Source: G965229615 sp965229615 | GTDB taxonomy: Bacteria; Pseudomonadota; Alphaproteobacteria; Rickettsiales; Midichloriaceae | Direction of reading: 5' to 3' | Assembly (NCBI GenBank): GCA_965229615.1 | Contig: OZ245890.1 | Span: forward strand, 682,001 to 746,000 | DNA: 64,000 bases | Shown here: one piece after another, positions 1 through 8,359 of the stretch | Numbering within the stretch: the first letter of the stretch is position 1 | How the letters are laid out: each line of letters opens with the position of its first letter | The notes under the pieces: model-generated | What the model was told of the DNA's origin: nothing | Seen by the model: the letters and a program-made list of their open reading frames with translations, nothing else | The model's database searches: none | Translations under genes and position numbers: made by a program

Positions 1-559
1 ATGGTGATGAGGGTATTAGTGATACACCTATGCATTGACATATAATACCACCAATATTCAGACAATTTGTATATCTGACTTCTGCATCTATTGAATGACA
101 TTGTTTTAAACCACTTAATAGGTAATAATATAATACCAACATCAACAATGCAGATGGTATTGCAGCAAATATATCACTCCACGTATGGTACTGATAATAC
201 TCTGTTGCATACATTGCTGCTACTAAACATGTAAGCAAAAATAACAAGATTTTTCTATCATACTTGTTATTTATCCATATCATACCACTGAAAATCACAC
301 CATATTGTACGTGTCCACTGGGGAAGCTCCACCAACATGGATTTTTTAATGATATATGGAGTGGCACCATAAAAACGCCTTTTAACCATGTATTAAGTGT
401 TACACCTATGAAGACAACAACGAACATAATATTTATAATCCTAACAATATGATTATCACATAATACGTAACATATTGACAATGCAATCACTCCAACTTGT
501 GGGTTAGTAAATAGAAGACATATCTGCAACAAAACATATTTTATTGCTAGCAATATCAT
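1..559 (-). CDS. PAP2-family-like membrane phosphatase, C-terminus cut by window edge
   Basis: An open frame starts at an ATG at 559 and runs off the left edge, giving about 186 residues. It is very hydrophobic, with several membrane segments. It contains F-P-S-G-H (the PSGH motif of type 2 phosphatidic acid phosphatases) and, about 50 residues later, Y-H-T-W-S-D, which fits the family's H-x3-D motif. The usual upstream K-x6-RP motif is not clear, so substrate and activity are uncertain. A role in dephosphorylating a lipid such as undecaprenyl pyrophosphate or a phosphatidate is inferred from the family. Its ATG overlaps the hemH stop in an ATGA arrangement, so it is probably translated from the hemH message. 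Confidence 0.6.
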   Translation of the reverse strand, partial: MILLAIKYVLLQICLLFTNPQVGVIALSICYVLCDNHIVRIINIMFVVVFIGVTLNTWLKGVFMVPLHISLKNPCWWSFPSGHVQYGVIFSGMIWINNKYDRKILLFLLTCLVAAMYATEYYQYHTWSDIFAAIPSALLMLVLYYYLLSGLKQCHSIDAEVRYTNCLNIGGIICQCIGVSLIPSSP

Positions 560-1653
560 ATTAATTTCATCCTTTTACAACACATAGCATGTGGACAAAT
601 AATGTTGTCATACTCATCGCTGTTATTCACTAACACTTTTGATTCCATGGTTGAATGTTGATTTTGTGTCAGTTTAACACACATTGATGCTAGTCCTTTA
701 ATGAATATTTCATTAGTACGCAATGTTGATACTCTGAAAAAATTCACATTATATGATTTAGCAAGACTTTGATAATCAATATCTAATTCCACAAGTGTTT
801 CAGAGTGCTCTGAAACAAAGCTGATTGGTACTACAACTACATCTTCTTTACGGTATGCAGCTGCTACTATTTCTGATGTTGTACTTGGTTCAAGCCACTT
901 GAGCTGTCCCACCTTGCTTTGGTAACAGATCGTGTATTTTAACTCGGTCATATCAATTTTTTCTTTGCATCTTGCTATGATCTGTTTAGCAGTTGTTTCT
1001 ACTTGAAACCTATAGGGATCACCATTATTTATTATCTTTTGCGGTAATCCATGTGCGGAAAATAATATACGTGTTTTTTGTCCATGCTTGTTGCTGGATT
1101 GTAATGTTTCAAGCAGCAGATTTGAATGCGCTCCAATGAAATAAGAATTATCATAGTAACAACAAACCACATCAGTCTTAGGATGATTACACCAGAGTTT
1201 CCGTACAACCTCAAACCATTTTCTCAATGAAGATAGTGTTGTTGTTGTGGAATATTGCGGATATAGTGGCAGTAGTATGATTTGATCTGGATCAAACGCC
1301 TTAACATCTTGCACAACTTGTTCTGTCATTGGATGCCAGTAGCGCATTGCAATGAAAACACTGTATGTAATATCATTATGTAGGGTATTCAATTGTTTTT
1401 CTAAGGCTATAGCTTGCAACTTTGTTTCACCAAAAATTGGTGATTTACCACTTAATTTCTCATATATGTATCTTGTTTTATTTAAACGCATTTTTGAAAT
1501 GAGCTTTGCCAGTAGGTAGCGCAGTGGCTGCGATAAGGTTATAATATGCCTATCATTAAATAGATTAAATAGAAATGGTTCAATCGCATTAGGACAATCA
1601 GGCCCTCCAAGGTTTAAAAGTACTACAGCAACTTTTTTTTGTTTCAAATTCAT
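556..1653 (-). CDS. hemH: Ferrochelatase
   Basis: Inserts ferrous iron into protoporphyrin IX, the last step of protoheme synthesis, at the inner face of the membrane. The protein opens with V-V-L-L-N-L-G-G-P-D, the family N-terminal signature. It carries the active-site motif S-A-H-G-L-P in mid-protein and Y-Q-S-K-V-G-Q-L-K-W-L-E-P-S-T further on, with P-I-S-F-V-S-E-H-S-E-T-L near the C-terminus. Length (about 365 residues) is normal. A TTG 12 bases upstream is possible, but the ATG at 1653 gives the conserved start. The stop overlaps the PAP2-like gene by four bases. Heme made here supplies the cytochromes encoded elsewhere in the window. Confidence 0.95.
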   Translation of the reverse strand: MNLKQKKVAVVLLNLGGPDCPNAIEPFLFNLFNDRHIITLSQPLRYLLAKLISKMRLNKTRYIYEKLSGKSPIFGETKLQAIALEKQLNTLHNDITYSVFIAMRYWHPMTEQVVQDVKAFDPDQIILLPLYPQYSTTTTLSSLRKWFEVVRKLWCNHPKTDVVCCYYDNSYFIGAHSNLLLETLQSSNKHGQKTRILFSAHGLPQKIINNGDPYRFQVETTAKQIIARCKEKIDMTELKYTICYQSKVGQLKWLEPSTTSEIVAAAYRKEDVVVVPISFVSEHSETLVELDIDYQSLAKSYNVNFFRVSTLRTNEIFIKGLASMCVKLTQNQHSTMESKVLVNNSDEYDNIICPHAMCCKRMKLI

Positions 1654-1722
1654 GTTATTAATCAATTTGTCATTTTTGATATTTTTTCGAAACTTATCCG
1701 TTAAAAAAATTCACTGTCGCTC

Positions 1723-1950
1723 ATGTTAAAATGCATATGTAGTATCGTGCTATGTTTTACTATAAGTGGTTGTACTAGCAATAAATTTTCCCATGAAAAA
1801 GGTGTGTCAGATAATAACACTACAGATGCAACTTTTTCAATAACAAAGTCAGGAGATATTATAAAACTTTACCCAAAGGCAAATGAAGATCTTAAACACC
1901 ACCTACCTATTAAACAGCAACATTACATATCCAAACAAGTAAGGGCTTAA
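1723..1950 (+). CDS. Small lipoprotein of unknown function
   Basis: A 75-residue protein with a short hydrophobic leader and a lipobox I-S-G-C at about residues 14-17. It should be cleaved by signal peptidase II and lipidated on the cysteine. The mature part is about 59 polar residues with no recognised domain. It ends two bases before tadA on the same strand, so the two are probably co-transcribed. The leader and tight spacing support a real gene; the function is unknown. Confidence 0.6.
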   Translation: MLKCICSIVLCFTISGCTSNKFSHEKGVSDNNTTDATFSITKSGDIIKLYPKANEDLKHHLPIKQQHYISKQVRA

Positions 1951-1951
1951 T

Positions 1952-2398
1952 ATGCAAGCTTTTATGCAGGCAGCAATCATTGAAGCGAAAAAGGCGTTAA
2001 CATTCAATGAAGTGCCCATAGGTTGTATTATAGTATACAATAACGAAATTATTACTAGGAATCACAATCTAGTTGTTACAACAAATGATCCAACAGCACA
2101 TGCTGAAATGCTTGCAATAAAGCAAGCCACAGCCATGCTTTCTACAAGATATTTAAATGGGTGTGACATGTATGTAACATTAGAGCCATGTGTTATGTGC
2201 ACAGCAGCAATATCAATTGCAAGGGTTGGTAGACTATACTGTGGTGCATTAGACAACAAGGGTGGAGGAGTGTATCATGGTCCAAAGCTTTTTTATAATG
2301 AAAACAGCAACCTACACCACACAACAGATTGTTACAATGGTTTTTGTGAAACAGAATGCTCAGCAATGTTGAATGATTTTTTTGCAAAATTAAGATAG
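1952..2398 (+). CDS. tadA: tRNA-specific adenosine deaminase
   Basis: Converts adenosine-34 to inosine in the anticodon of tRNA-Arg(ACG), letting it read CGN codons. The cytidine-deaminase fold is clear: zinc ligand and catalytic glutamate in H-A-E at residues 50-52, and the P-C-V-M-C zinc motif at 79-83. Length (148 residues) is normal. The start lies one base after the stop of the small lipoprotein gene. It converges on flgD across about 15 bases. Confidence 0.95.
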   Translation: MQAFMQAAIIEAKKALTFNEVPIGCIIVYNNEIITRNHNLVVTTNDPTAHAEMLAIKQATAMLSTRYLNGCDMYVTLEPCVMCTAAISIARVGRLYCGALDNKGGGVYHGPKLFYNENSNLHHTTDCYNGFCETECSAMLNDFFAKLR

Positions 2399-2413
2399 TG
2401 TGAAATAACACAA

Positions 2414-3226
2414 CTAAATATTAGCAAACAAATCAGAAATACTCTGTTTTACTCTGCCATGTTTTGATGCTCTGTGAATCATGCTATCAGTGGCAGCTAT
2501 CATTGGTTTTATGACATCTTGTATCGCAAGAATGTCAGGTACAGAAAGCTTTTGTCCAGTACTTGTAATAAAACCACCATCAGCAAATATCTGCTGTATT
2601 TTTGTAGATGTATAAATATCTGCAGTCTTGTAATCACCACCATCATTTAATGAACCTATACTTACTCTATATGTGCCAGGTACATTGTGTTGCCACTCAA
2701 ACATTTGCATGGTATTTGTTGTTATATCTTTCAAGTGTGATTCATGAACGATTTTACCTGACATGTCAAACACTTTTACAATAACATTCTCGGCTTTGTC
2801 CATATCACTGTTGAATACATAATTTATAGGTATCATTTCACCTGGATTTTCTACAGTAAAGTGATTATTCCTAGATATGGCATACTTGCCAATCATATTA
2901 CTTGCAGACTGCAATGAAACTGACCTCTGCATCATATCCTTCATATCATCTAGTTTACTATCCATACTCATGAGTGTTTGCAACTCATTCATCTGATAAA
3001 TGTTTTGCGTGATTTGGTTTGTATCGACAGGATTATCAAGATCTTGGTATTTTAACTGTGCTGTGAGCAACTTGAAGAATGTCTGTTGAGCTTTCTTTAG
3101 CTCTGCAGTTTTATCCTTTGGTTGATTTGCTATGATAGCATCAGCACTTTTGTTTCTTATTGTATTTACACTCAATGTATTCTGCTGAAATTTCGTTGTA
3201 AATCCATACACTGTTGATTTTAGCAT
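2414..3226 (-). CDS. flgD: Flagellar hook capping protein FlgD
   Basis: Cap protein that guides assembly of hook subunits outside the cell. The N-terminal part has the FlgD block F-F-K-L-L-T-A-Q-L-K-Y-Q-D followed by D-N-P-V-D-T-N-Q-I-T-Q and a short helix rich in M and L. The C-terminal half matches the FlgD Ig-like/tudor-like region, with N-V-I-V-K-V-F-D and P-G-T-Y-R-V-S. I chose the ATG at 3226; a TTG at 3286 would add 20 cysteine-rich residues unlike the family. No other flagellar gene is adjacent; flhA lies 45 kb away. Most Rickettsiales lack flagella, so this gene is a lineage marker. Confidence 0.85.
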   Translation of the reverse strand: MLKSTVYGFTTKFQQNTLSVNTIRNKSADAIIANQPKDKTAELKKAQQTFFKLLTAQLKYQDLDNPVDTNQITQNIYQMNELQTLMSMDSKLDDMKDMMQRSVSLQSASNMIGKYAISRNNHFTVENPGEMIPINYVFNSDMDKAENVIVKVFDMSGKIVHESHLKDITTNTMQMFEWQHNVPGTYRVSIGSLNDGGDYKTADIYTSTKIQQIFADGGFITSTGQKLSVPDILAIQDVIKPMIAATDSMIHRASKHGRVKQSISDLFANI

Positions 3227-3355
3227 ACTGACTTGTGCATAACAACAGCTTTTAATGCTGTAGCACCTATTAAAACATAATATCAAACCAATTGAGTAAT
3301 TTGCTGTTAGCTCATGTAGCCTCTACTCAATATGTCGTTAACAGATATCCGTATA

Positions 3356-3883
3356 TCAACGCATCGTCTCCAAATATGCTACGACATCAGCTCTTTCTTT
3401 ATCATTCTTAATGCCAACAAAGGCCATTTTAGTGCCTTGTACATACTGCTTTGGTGCAAATATGAATCTATATAATTCTTCGTCAGTCCATAGCTTGCCA
3501 TCTTTTCTTCTATCTTGCATTGCTCCAGAATATTGAAAATCACTTTTATGTGCTGCATTTATACCAAAAATACCCCATAAATTCGGCCCAACTTTGTTTG
3601 ATCCATCTTTTTCTATTGTATGACATAATGTACATACTTTATGAAATATTTTATCACCTTCAACAGCGTTTGCTTGACTCATTATTGAAACCATATCTAG
3701 TATGTCTGGTAGACCAACTGGTGCTCGTTCAGCATCTCTATTATGCTGTTCCACAGCAATATCATATCCTTGCTTTGTTATAATATGATCAGGGCCATAA
3801 ATTAATCTTCCTACATTATCACTGAAAATAAATGTGAATACTGCTAGCGCTAATGCTGTTATAAGTTTTTCTAACTCATTCAT
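3356..3883 (-). CDS. cycM: Membrane-anchored class I cytochrome c (CycM-like)
   Basis: Carries electrons between the bc1 complex and terminal oxidases in the periplasm. It has an uncleaved N-terminal membrane helix (about residues 6-22), a heme-attachment motif C-T-L-C-H, the following K-V-G-P-N-L-W-G block and, near the C-terminus, G-T-K-M-A-F with the methionine heme ligand. It ends K-E-R-A-D-V-V-A-Y-L-E-T-M, typical of the mitochondrial and alphaproteobacterial cytochrome c group. A helix-anchored form fits CycM. Its likely partners here are ccoP and the maturation gene ccmE. Confidence 0.85.
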   Translation of the reverse strand: MNELEKLITALALAVFTFIFSDNVGRLIYGPDHIITKQGYDIAVEQHNRDAERAPVGLPDILDMVSIMSQANAVEGDKIFHKVCTLCHTIEKDGSNKVGPNLWGIFGINAAHKSDFQYSGAMQDRRKDGKLWTDEELYRFIFAPKQYVQGTKMAFVGIKNDKERADVVAYLETMR

Positions 3884-3976
3884 ATTGATATGAAAAATAA
3901 CATCTAATAATCTATTAGTTTGAATGAAACATTACGAAACATCAACCACTTATTTTGGGAATTTTTGATCACATGT

Positions 3977-4456
3977 TCATTTACGACGTTTTTTTTTAGT
4001 GTTGTGTTTCCTATGTTTACTTGTTTTTTCGTTACAATTTTGTAATAAGTATTTTGCACTTCTCCATGCATATAGGCTAACAGCACATAATGTACCAAAA
4101 CCAAAACAATATATGAAAATTGCAAGAGTATTGCTATATTTGTCCGCAATTACTATAGTTGTATACGTGATTAGTAATGCAAGTGGTATAGTGAGCAATT
4201 GTCCCAAGCGTGTGAGCTTAATCATACTTTGTACTGCTTGTATTTCCAAAGCATGTCGATGTTTTTGCTCTTTTTCTATTAGATTACATAATTGAAGTGT
4301 TATACCAGGTATGACGGCCTCATAACTTTCAAGTGTTGCTGGATGTGGTAATATTGAGATATTCTGGGTTTTTATAAGATCACTATCATTGCTGTGATCA
4401 AGATACTGTGAAAATTTGTCATTTTTAACCCTATGTATTTTTCCTTTGTACTGCAT
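3977..4456 (-). CDS. DUF2335-type predicted membrane protein
   Basis: A 159-residue protein with a soluble N-terminal third, two membrane helices (about residues 83-101 and 108-130) and a very basic C-terminal tail. Its middle carries L-P-H-P-A-T-L-E-S-Y-E followed by I-P-G and then E-K-E-Q-K-H-R-H-A-L-E, the pattern I know from DUF2335 (HP...L..Y...PG......E.E..HR...E). Members are small two-helix membrane proteins common in alphaproteobacteria and of unknown function. The family call rests on pattern recognition only. Confidence 0.65.
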   Translation of the reverse strand: MQYKGKIHRVKNDKFSQYLDHSNDSDLIKTQNISILPHPATLESYEAVIPGITLQLCNLIEKEQKHRHALEIQAVQSMIKLTRLGQLLTIPLALLITYTTIVIADKYSNTLAIFIYCFGFGTLCAVSLYAWRSAKYLLQNCNEKTSKHRKHNTKKKRRK

Positions 4457-4625
4457 CTGTATTTTCTATCTTTTTTATAACATTGTTAACATCTTCACAA
4501 AACTTCTGTTCAGTTGATGTATTGTTTGATCTATATATTTCTGTAAGTTTGCTCAGAGCAAATGTATTGGGAAAAATACATATTCTGAGAATATTTTGTA
4601 TTACATTATAAAAACCTTGTTTCAT
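4431..4625 (-). CDS. Small hypothetical protein upstream of the DUF2335 gene
   Basis: A 64-residue frame whose 3' end overlaps the DUF2335 start by 26 bases in another frame. It has no recognised domain, no signal peptide and no clear ribosome binding site. It fills what would otherwise be a bare leader and could be translated, but it may be chance. Confidence is low. Confidence 0.22.
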   Translation of the reverse strand: MKQGFYNVIQNILRICIFPNTFALSKLTEIYRSNNTSTEQKFCEDVNNVIKKIENTDAVQRKNT

Positions 4626-4650
4626 TCTTTGCCTATTTGAATTTATTTTT

Positions 4651-4676
4651 CAACATAACAATATATGTTATTGTTG
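4651..4676. other. Imperfect inverted repeat
   Basis: CAACATAACA pairs with TGTTATTGTTG across a short AT loop, with one bulged base. It lies between the tRNA-Arg gene and the divergent small gene/DUF2335 unit. It could be an operator or a stem in a transcript leader; AT-rich sequence makes such repeats fairly common. Confidence 0.2.
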
Positions 4677-4782
4677 CCTGACATCATAGACAATCAATAA
4701 ACAGACATTGTATTAACTATTCATATTTCATCACTTTGCCTTGTGCATTTAATATGAATATGTTATTCATGAACATATTGAT

Positions 4783-4859
4783 GCTCCCGTAGCTCAGCTG
4801 GACAGAGCATCGGACTCCTAATCTGAAGGTCGCAGGTTCAAATCCTGCTGGGAGCACCA
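4783..4859 (+). tRNA. tRNA-Arg, anticodon CCU
   Basis: A 77-base cloverleaf. Acceptor arm GCTCCCG pairs with TGGGAGC (one G-T pair). The D arm is GCTC...GAGC. The anticodon stem TCGGA/TCTGA encloses loop CTCCTAA, giving anticodon CCT. The T arm is GCAGG-TTCAAAT-CCTGC. The discriminator A and the CCA end are encoded. It reads AGG arginine codons. It stands alone, with rplU starting 165 bases downstream on the same strand. Confidence 0.97.
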
Positions 4860-5024
4860 TTTGCACTTGATCACACGTGCATTTCATGCATAACATTTGA
4901 AATGTAGTCTTGACTTCCATAGTGTAATTATGATAGTGATTGTACTATGAATTGAGTGTGTTGTAAAATGTGATGCATTTTATTTATCTCATATAACAAA
5001 ACAATTAGGATTTTTCTTAAAGCA

Positions 5025-5312
5025 ATGTATGGCATAGTAGAACAGGGTGGCAAACAGTACATGTGCACCACAGGTAAGATAATTAAGATTGAAAAGATTG
5101 ATCATGCAGTAGGTGAGGAATTTCATCTATCAAATGTACTGTGTGTTAACGGCAACACACAAACTGATGGGACAGTGAAAGCGAAAGTTCTATCACATGA
5201 GAAAACAGATAAGGTTATTGTTTTCAAGAAAAAACGTAGGCATAACTATCGCCGCAAACATGGGCATAGACAAAATATCTCCGTGATTCAAATAACTGAA
5301 ATAAAGGAATAA
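5025..5312 (+). CDS. rplU: 50S ribosomal protein L21
   Basis: Structural protein of the large ribosomal subunit. It begins M-Y-G-I-V-E-Q-G-G-K-Q-Y, the family start, and ends in the basic region F-K-K-K-R-R-H-N-Y-R-R-K-H-G-H-R-Q that contacts 23S rRNA. The length of 95 residues is usual for bacterial L21 without extensions. rpmA follows after 31 bases on the same strand, the common rplU-rpmA operon. Confidence 0.97.
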   Translation: MYGIVEQGGKQYMCTTGKIIKIEKIDHAVGEEFHLSNVLCVNGNTQTDGTVKAKVLSHEKTDKVIVFKKKRRHNYRRKHGHRQNISVIQITEIKE

Positions 5313-5343
5313 TCTATCTAACTACAATTAGCAGAGTAAAGAA

Positions 5344-5610
5344 ATGGCAACGAAAAAAGCAGGTGGTAGTTCACGTAATGGCCGTGATTCCGCTGGTAGA
5401 AGATTAGGTATCAAAAAGTTTGGTGGTGAGCATGTAGTTCCAGGCAACATCATAGCTAGACAAAGAGGAACAAAATACCGGGTTGGACTAAATGTTGGTA
5501 TTGGACGAGATCATACTATATATGCTCTTATTACAGGTAGGGTATCATTTTCTAAGAAAAGATATGGCGGTAGTGAGAAAACATTTATACACGTCGAAGC
5601 AATGGTCTGA
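5344..5610 (+). CDS. rpmA: 50S ribosomal protein L27
   Basis: Large-subunit protein whose N-terminal tail reaches towards the peptidyl transferase centre. It begins M-A-T-K-K-A-G-G-S-S-R-N-G-R-D-S, the conserved flexible tail, then G-R-R-L-G-I-K-K-F-G-G and G-N-I-I-A-R-Q-R-G-T-K-Y, all family hallmarks. The length of 88 residues is normal. It is the second gene of rplU-rpmA, with a few bases to the convergent mrdA stop. Confidence 0.98.
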   Translation: MATKKAGGSSRNGRDSAGRRLGIKKFGGEHVVPGNIIARQRGTKYRVGLNVGIGRDHTIYALITGRVSFSKKRYGGSEKTFIHVEAMV

Positions 5611-5618
5611 TATGAATT

Positions 5619-7364
5619 TTAATCAAACAGTGTTTGGAATATCTTCTGTGTAATTGGCAAAGCAGTATCAGCTCCCCAACCAGCATTTTCCACAATACTC
5701 ACAACTGCATATTTCGGTGTGTGATAAGGTGCGAAACCAGCAAACATTGCATGATCTTTAAACTTCCCCTTTGCATCACGCCTTGATATGACTTGCGCTG
5801 TGCTGGTCTTGCCTGCTATCTCTAAGCCATCGTCATGTCTTTTACACATCACATCATACATGCACTTTCGTACTACTTGCAAGTGCGCATCACTAACGCC
5901 ATGTATCCTTTCAAAAGATATGTTGTTTTGCACATTTCGTAATATTGTTGGGACCACCATCAAGCCCGACGCAATCCTTGCTGCCATGACAATAAGTTGT
6001 ATTGGTGTTGTTAGAACATATCCCTGTCCTATTGTCACATTCACCGTGTCACCAATAGTCCATGGTTTTTTATACCTATTATATTTCCACGCTTTATCTG
6101 GTATCAAGCCACCTACTTCATATGGCAGTTCTATACCAGTTTTATCACCCAAACCTATATTTCTTGCCATTGCAGCTATGTTTTCTATACCAACCTTGAT
6201 TCCTTGCGTAGCAAAATATATATTGCATGAGCATTGCAAGGCATTATATATATTGACACTACCATGCCCTCCCTTTTTCCAGCAATGAAAAATTCTATTC
6301 CCTATTTTGTACTCACCAGAACAAAAAATGGTTTCATTTTGCAATCCTCGTTTTAATATTGATAGCAATGTGACAATTTTAAATATTGAACCCGGTGGGT
6401 AGTTTGCTGAGATGCTTTTATTGATTAAAGGTTTCTCAGGGTTATTTATAATGCTATTCCAAGCATCTCTTTTAATGCTGCTTGTGAAGAAATTAGGATC
6501 ATATCCGGTCTGAGAATGCATTGCTAACACCTCACCAGTTATGATATTAAGAACAACATATATTCCCTTATTATCAGATGTAATATCTATAATCTTTTGT
6601 TGCAAACTCATATCTATAGAGAGTGCTACACTATCACCCTGAATGCTAGATTTATTACTGATTTCTCTTACAACTCTATTCAGTGCATCAACCTCAACCT
6701 TTTGCACTCCAGGCACACCTTGTAATTGTTCATTGCATGAGTTTTCAATACCATTTCTACCAACCATGAAATCGTTATAATTTGGAATACTAGATTTTTC
6801 TAATTCATATTTAGATGGCATACCAACATATCCTGTGATATGCCCTAGTGATGCACCATATATGTATTGCCTTTTATATTCGTGTGATATTCTCACAATG
6901 CCGTTGATTTTTACATTTGATTCTATCTTTGTTATATCATTCCATTGAACATTCTTACAAATTAGTAATGATGCATTTTTCCTTTTAGCTTCCTGAGCTT
7001 TAGCTAGCATCATTTGTTCATCCTTGAATATAAGGATAGAGGGATCGCATAAATAATTAAGCTCTGTTAAAACAACATCAATATGATCTAGCATATTATT
7101 GTCTAGCAAAACATCATATGAAAAAGCATTTGTGACCAATATTTCATTCTTACTATCTACAATAAAACCTCTTGGAGGAGGCAAAATACTCACACGAATT
7201 CTATTTTTATCAGCGAGCACATTGTATTTGCTACCAGATTGTATTTGTAGCTTGTATATATTAATACCTAGTACTGAATGAAGAACAGCCTGCATGCAAA
7301 ACAAGAGAAATACCCTTCTCGAAAACTTTTGATTTTTTCGTTTGATGTCAATTCTATCTGACAT
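5619..7364 (-). CDS. mrdA: Penicillin-binding protein 2 (peptidoglycan transpeptidase)
   Basis: Class B penicillin-binding protein that cross-links peptidoglycan during cell elongation with the Rod complex. Domains in order: a cytoplasmic tail and one membrane helix (about residues 18-38), a dimerisation/pedestal domain with P-P-P-R-G-F-I-V-D near 62-70, then the transpeptidase domain. Catalytic motifs are S-I-F-K (326-329), S-C-N (379-381) and K-T-S in G-K-T-S-T-A-Q (518-524), where K-T-G is usual. Total 581 residues. It follows mreD after 58 bases, the common mreD-mrdA order. Its presence means the organism makes at least some peptidoglycan, not universal in Rickettsiales. Confidence 0.95.
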   Translation of the reverse strand: MSDRIDIKRKNQKFSRRVFLLFCMQAVLHSVLGINIYKLQIQSGSKYNVLADKNRIRVSILPPPRGFIVDSKNEILVTNAFSYDVLLDNNMLDHIDVVLTELNYLCDPSILIFKDEQMMLAKAQEAKRKNASLLICKNVQWNDITKIESNVKINGIVRISHEYKRQYIYGASLGHITGYVGMPSKYELEKSSIPNYNDFMVGRNGIENSCNEQLQGVPGVQKVEVDALNRVVREISNKSSIQGDSVALSIDMSLQQKIIDITSDNKGIYVVLNIITGEVLAMHSQTGYDPNFFTSSIKRDAWNSIINNPEKPLINKSISANYPPGSIFKIVTLLSILKRGLQNETIFCSGEYKIGNRIFHCWKKGGHGSVNIYNALQCSCNIYFATQGIKVGIENIAAMARNIGLGDKTGIELPYEVGGLIPDKAWKYNRYKKPWTIGDTVNVTIGQGYVLTTPIQLIVMAARIASGLMVVPTILRNVQNNISFERIHGVSDAHLQVVRKCMYDVMCKRHDDGLEIAGKTSTAQVISRRDAKGKFKDHAMFAGFAPYHTPKYAVVSIVENAGWGADTALPITQKIFQTLFD

Positions 7365-7422
7365 ACATTATTTCTGTGCACAGATTATCAATGAAGTGAA
7401 AATGATCATTTGTTATTACATT

Positions 7423-7911
7423 TCATATTGACAATTTCAAGCACTTGTTATTATTTGCATATAGAGATACTATACCAATAGTAAAGTAACATATAATGCT
7501 GTAGAATAAATATTCAACATATTCATGATAACTGTAGTGATAATTATATAGTGATCTTGCACTGCGGTATACTAACTCAATCAATACGAAAGTATATATA
7601 AAGCTACATACTGATACTATGATCTTTTGCATATTAAAACTCTTATACAATCTTTGCAAAACAGTACGTGCTATGAAATACTTTAAATATGATAACCCCA
7701 ATATGCTTGTATCAAGAGCATCGAATAGTAATGATAAAACAAAGGTAAAAGGCAATGGATTATTGGTGTTCCTATGCATTGTTATCAACATCATAACATT
7801 GAAGAGTGCAGTGCATGGGATGTTGTATGTAAAGCCAAATGTTGGCATATGGATACAATATAAGACCAGTAATAATGTTATTTTTGCAAACAAAGTATTG
7901 TGATAATTCAT
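7423..7911 (-). CDS. mreD: Rod shape-determining protein MreD (probable)
   Basis: A 163-residue protein that is nearly all membrane helix. The stretch P-F-T-F-V-L-S-L-L-F-D-A-L-D followed by L-G-L-S-Y-L-K-Y matches the MreD pattern of a conserved acidic residue and glycine within a helix pair. Position directly upstream of mrdA supports the call. I place the start at the ATG at 7911; the frame stays open to a TTG at 8007, but the extra residues do not look like MreD. The first two thirds of the coding sequence lie inside a 445-bp repeat whose second copy is at 10277-10720. Confidence 0.72.
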   Translation of the reverse strand: MNYHNTLFAKITLLLVLYCIHMPTFGFTYNIPCTALFNVMMLITMHRNTNNPLPFTFVLSLLFDALDTSILGLSYLKYFIARTVLQRLYKSFNMQKIIVSVCSFIYTFVLIELVYRSARSLYNYHYSYHEYVEYLFYSIICYFTIGIVSLYANNNKCLKLSI

Positions 7912-8113
7912 CCCTATAAATCTACAACTTTCTTTTCTATCACTAAAAACTGTTGTATCTATGATTGGTTTTATAATAGCATCGAATAAATATATGGCAA
8001 TGTACAATCAAAGGATTTAATCAACTACTACTCTTATTCATATGTGTTTTTTGTAAAGCTTAGACTTTCATAATTTAATTTTTTGGTTAATACTTGCTTA
8101 CAGACAAATAAGT
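7669..8113. repeat. Direct repeat A-left (mreD 5' part plus intergenic DNA)
   Basis: Matches 10277-10720 almost base for base in the same orientation. I see one single-base deletion in the right copy (near 7703 against 10310) and one C/T change at the right end. It spans the N-terminal coding part of mreD and the DNA upstream of it. The two copies bracket accessory island A. Recombination between them would remove 2,608 bp and rejoin mreD to lon. Confidence 0.95.
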
Positions 8114-8359
8114 GTTGGTCAATATATATCATTCTAGTAAAGTGGTGAGCACACATCTTGTATGAAGTGTTGAGGAAAAGCAACAACTTCTTGAAAAGAC
8201 ATGACATAATGTAAGAAATCTATTGATAAAAAGATTGACAAGGCACACAAAAGGGTATTATCTCTTCATTTAGAGTGAAATGCAACGAATGGTTGGATTA
8301 CATGTTAACAAATGCCAGTTGCATTGATATCACATTAAATTCAAGTAGGGAGGGAGGAG
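8114..8359 (+). other. Leader region of accessory island A
   Basis: About 245 bases between the left repeat and the first coiled-coil gene. It holds the promoter described at 8235-8263 and a purine-rich ribosome binding region (GGGAGGGAGGAG) just before the ATG at 8360. No further gene or RNA is recognised. Confidence 0.4.
8235..8263 (+). promoter_or_regulatory. Probable sigma-70-type promoter of accessory island A
   Basis: A perfect -35 box TTGACA at 8235-8240 is followed after 17 bases by TTATCT (8258-8263), or after 15 bases by TATTAT (8256-8261). It is about 100 bases upstream of the first coiled-coil gene and on the same strand. Boxes this close to consensus are seen in few other leaders here, such as the rRNA one. 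Confidence 0.5.

Noticed and set aside
264..452. 62-residue plus-strand frame
   Set aside because: It is antisense to the PAP2-like gene, whose P-S-G-H and H-x3-D motifs make the minus strand convincing.
4717..4920. 67-residue frame on the minus strand with P-A-G-F-E-P-A-T-F
   Set aside because: It is the antisense of the tRNA-Arg gene; this peptide is a well-known false product of tRNA T-arm sequence.
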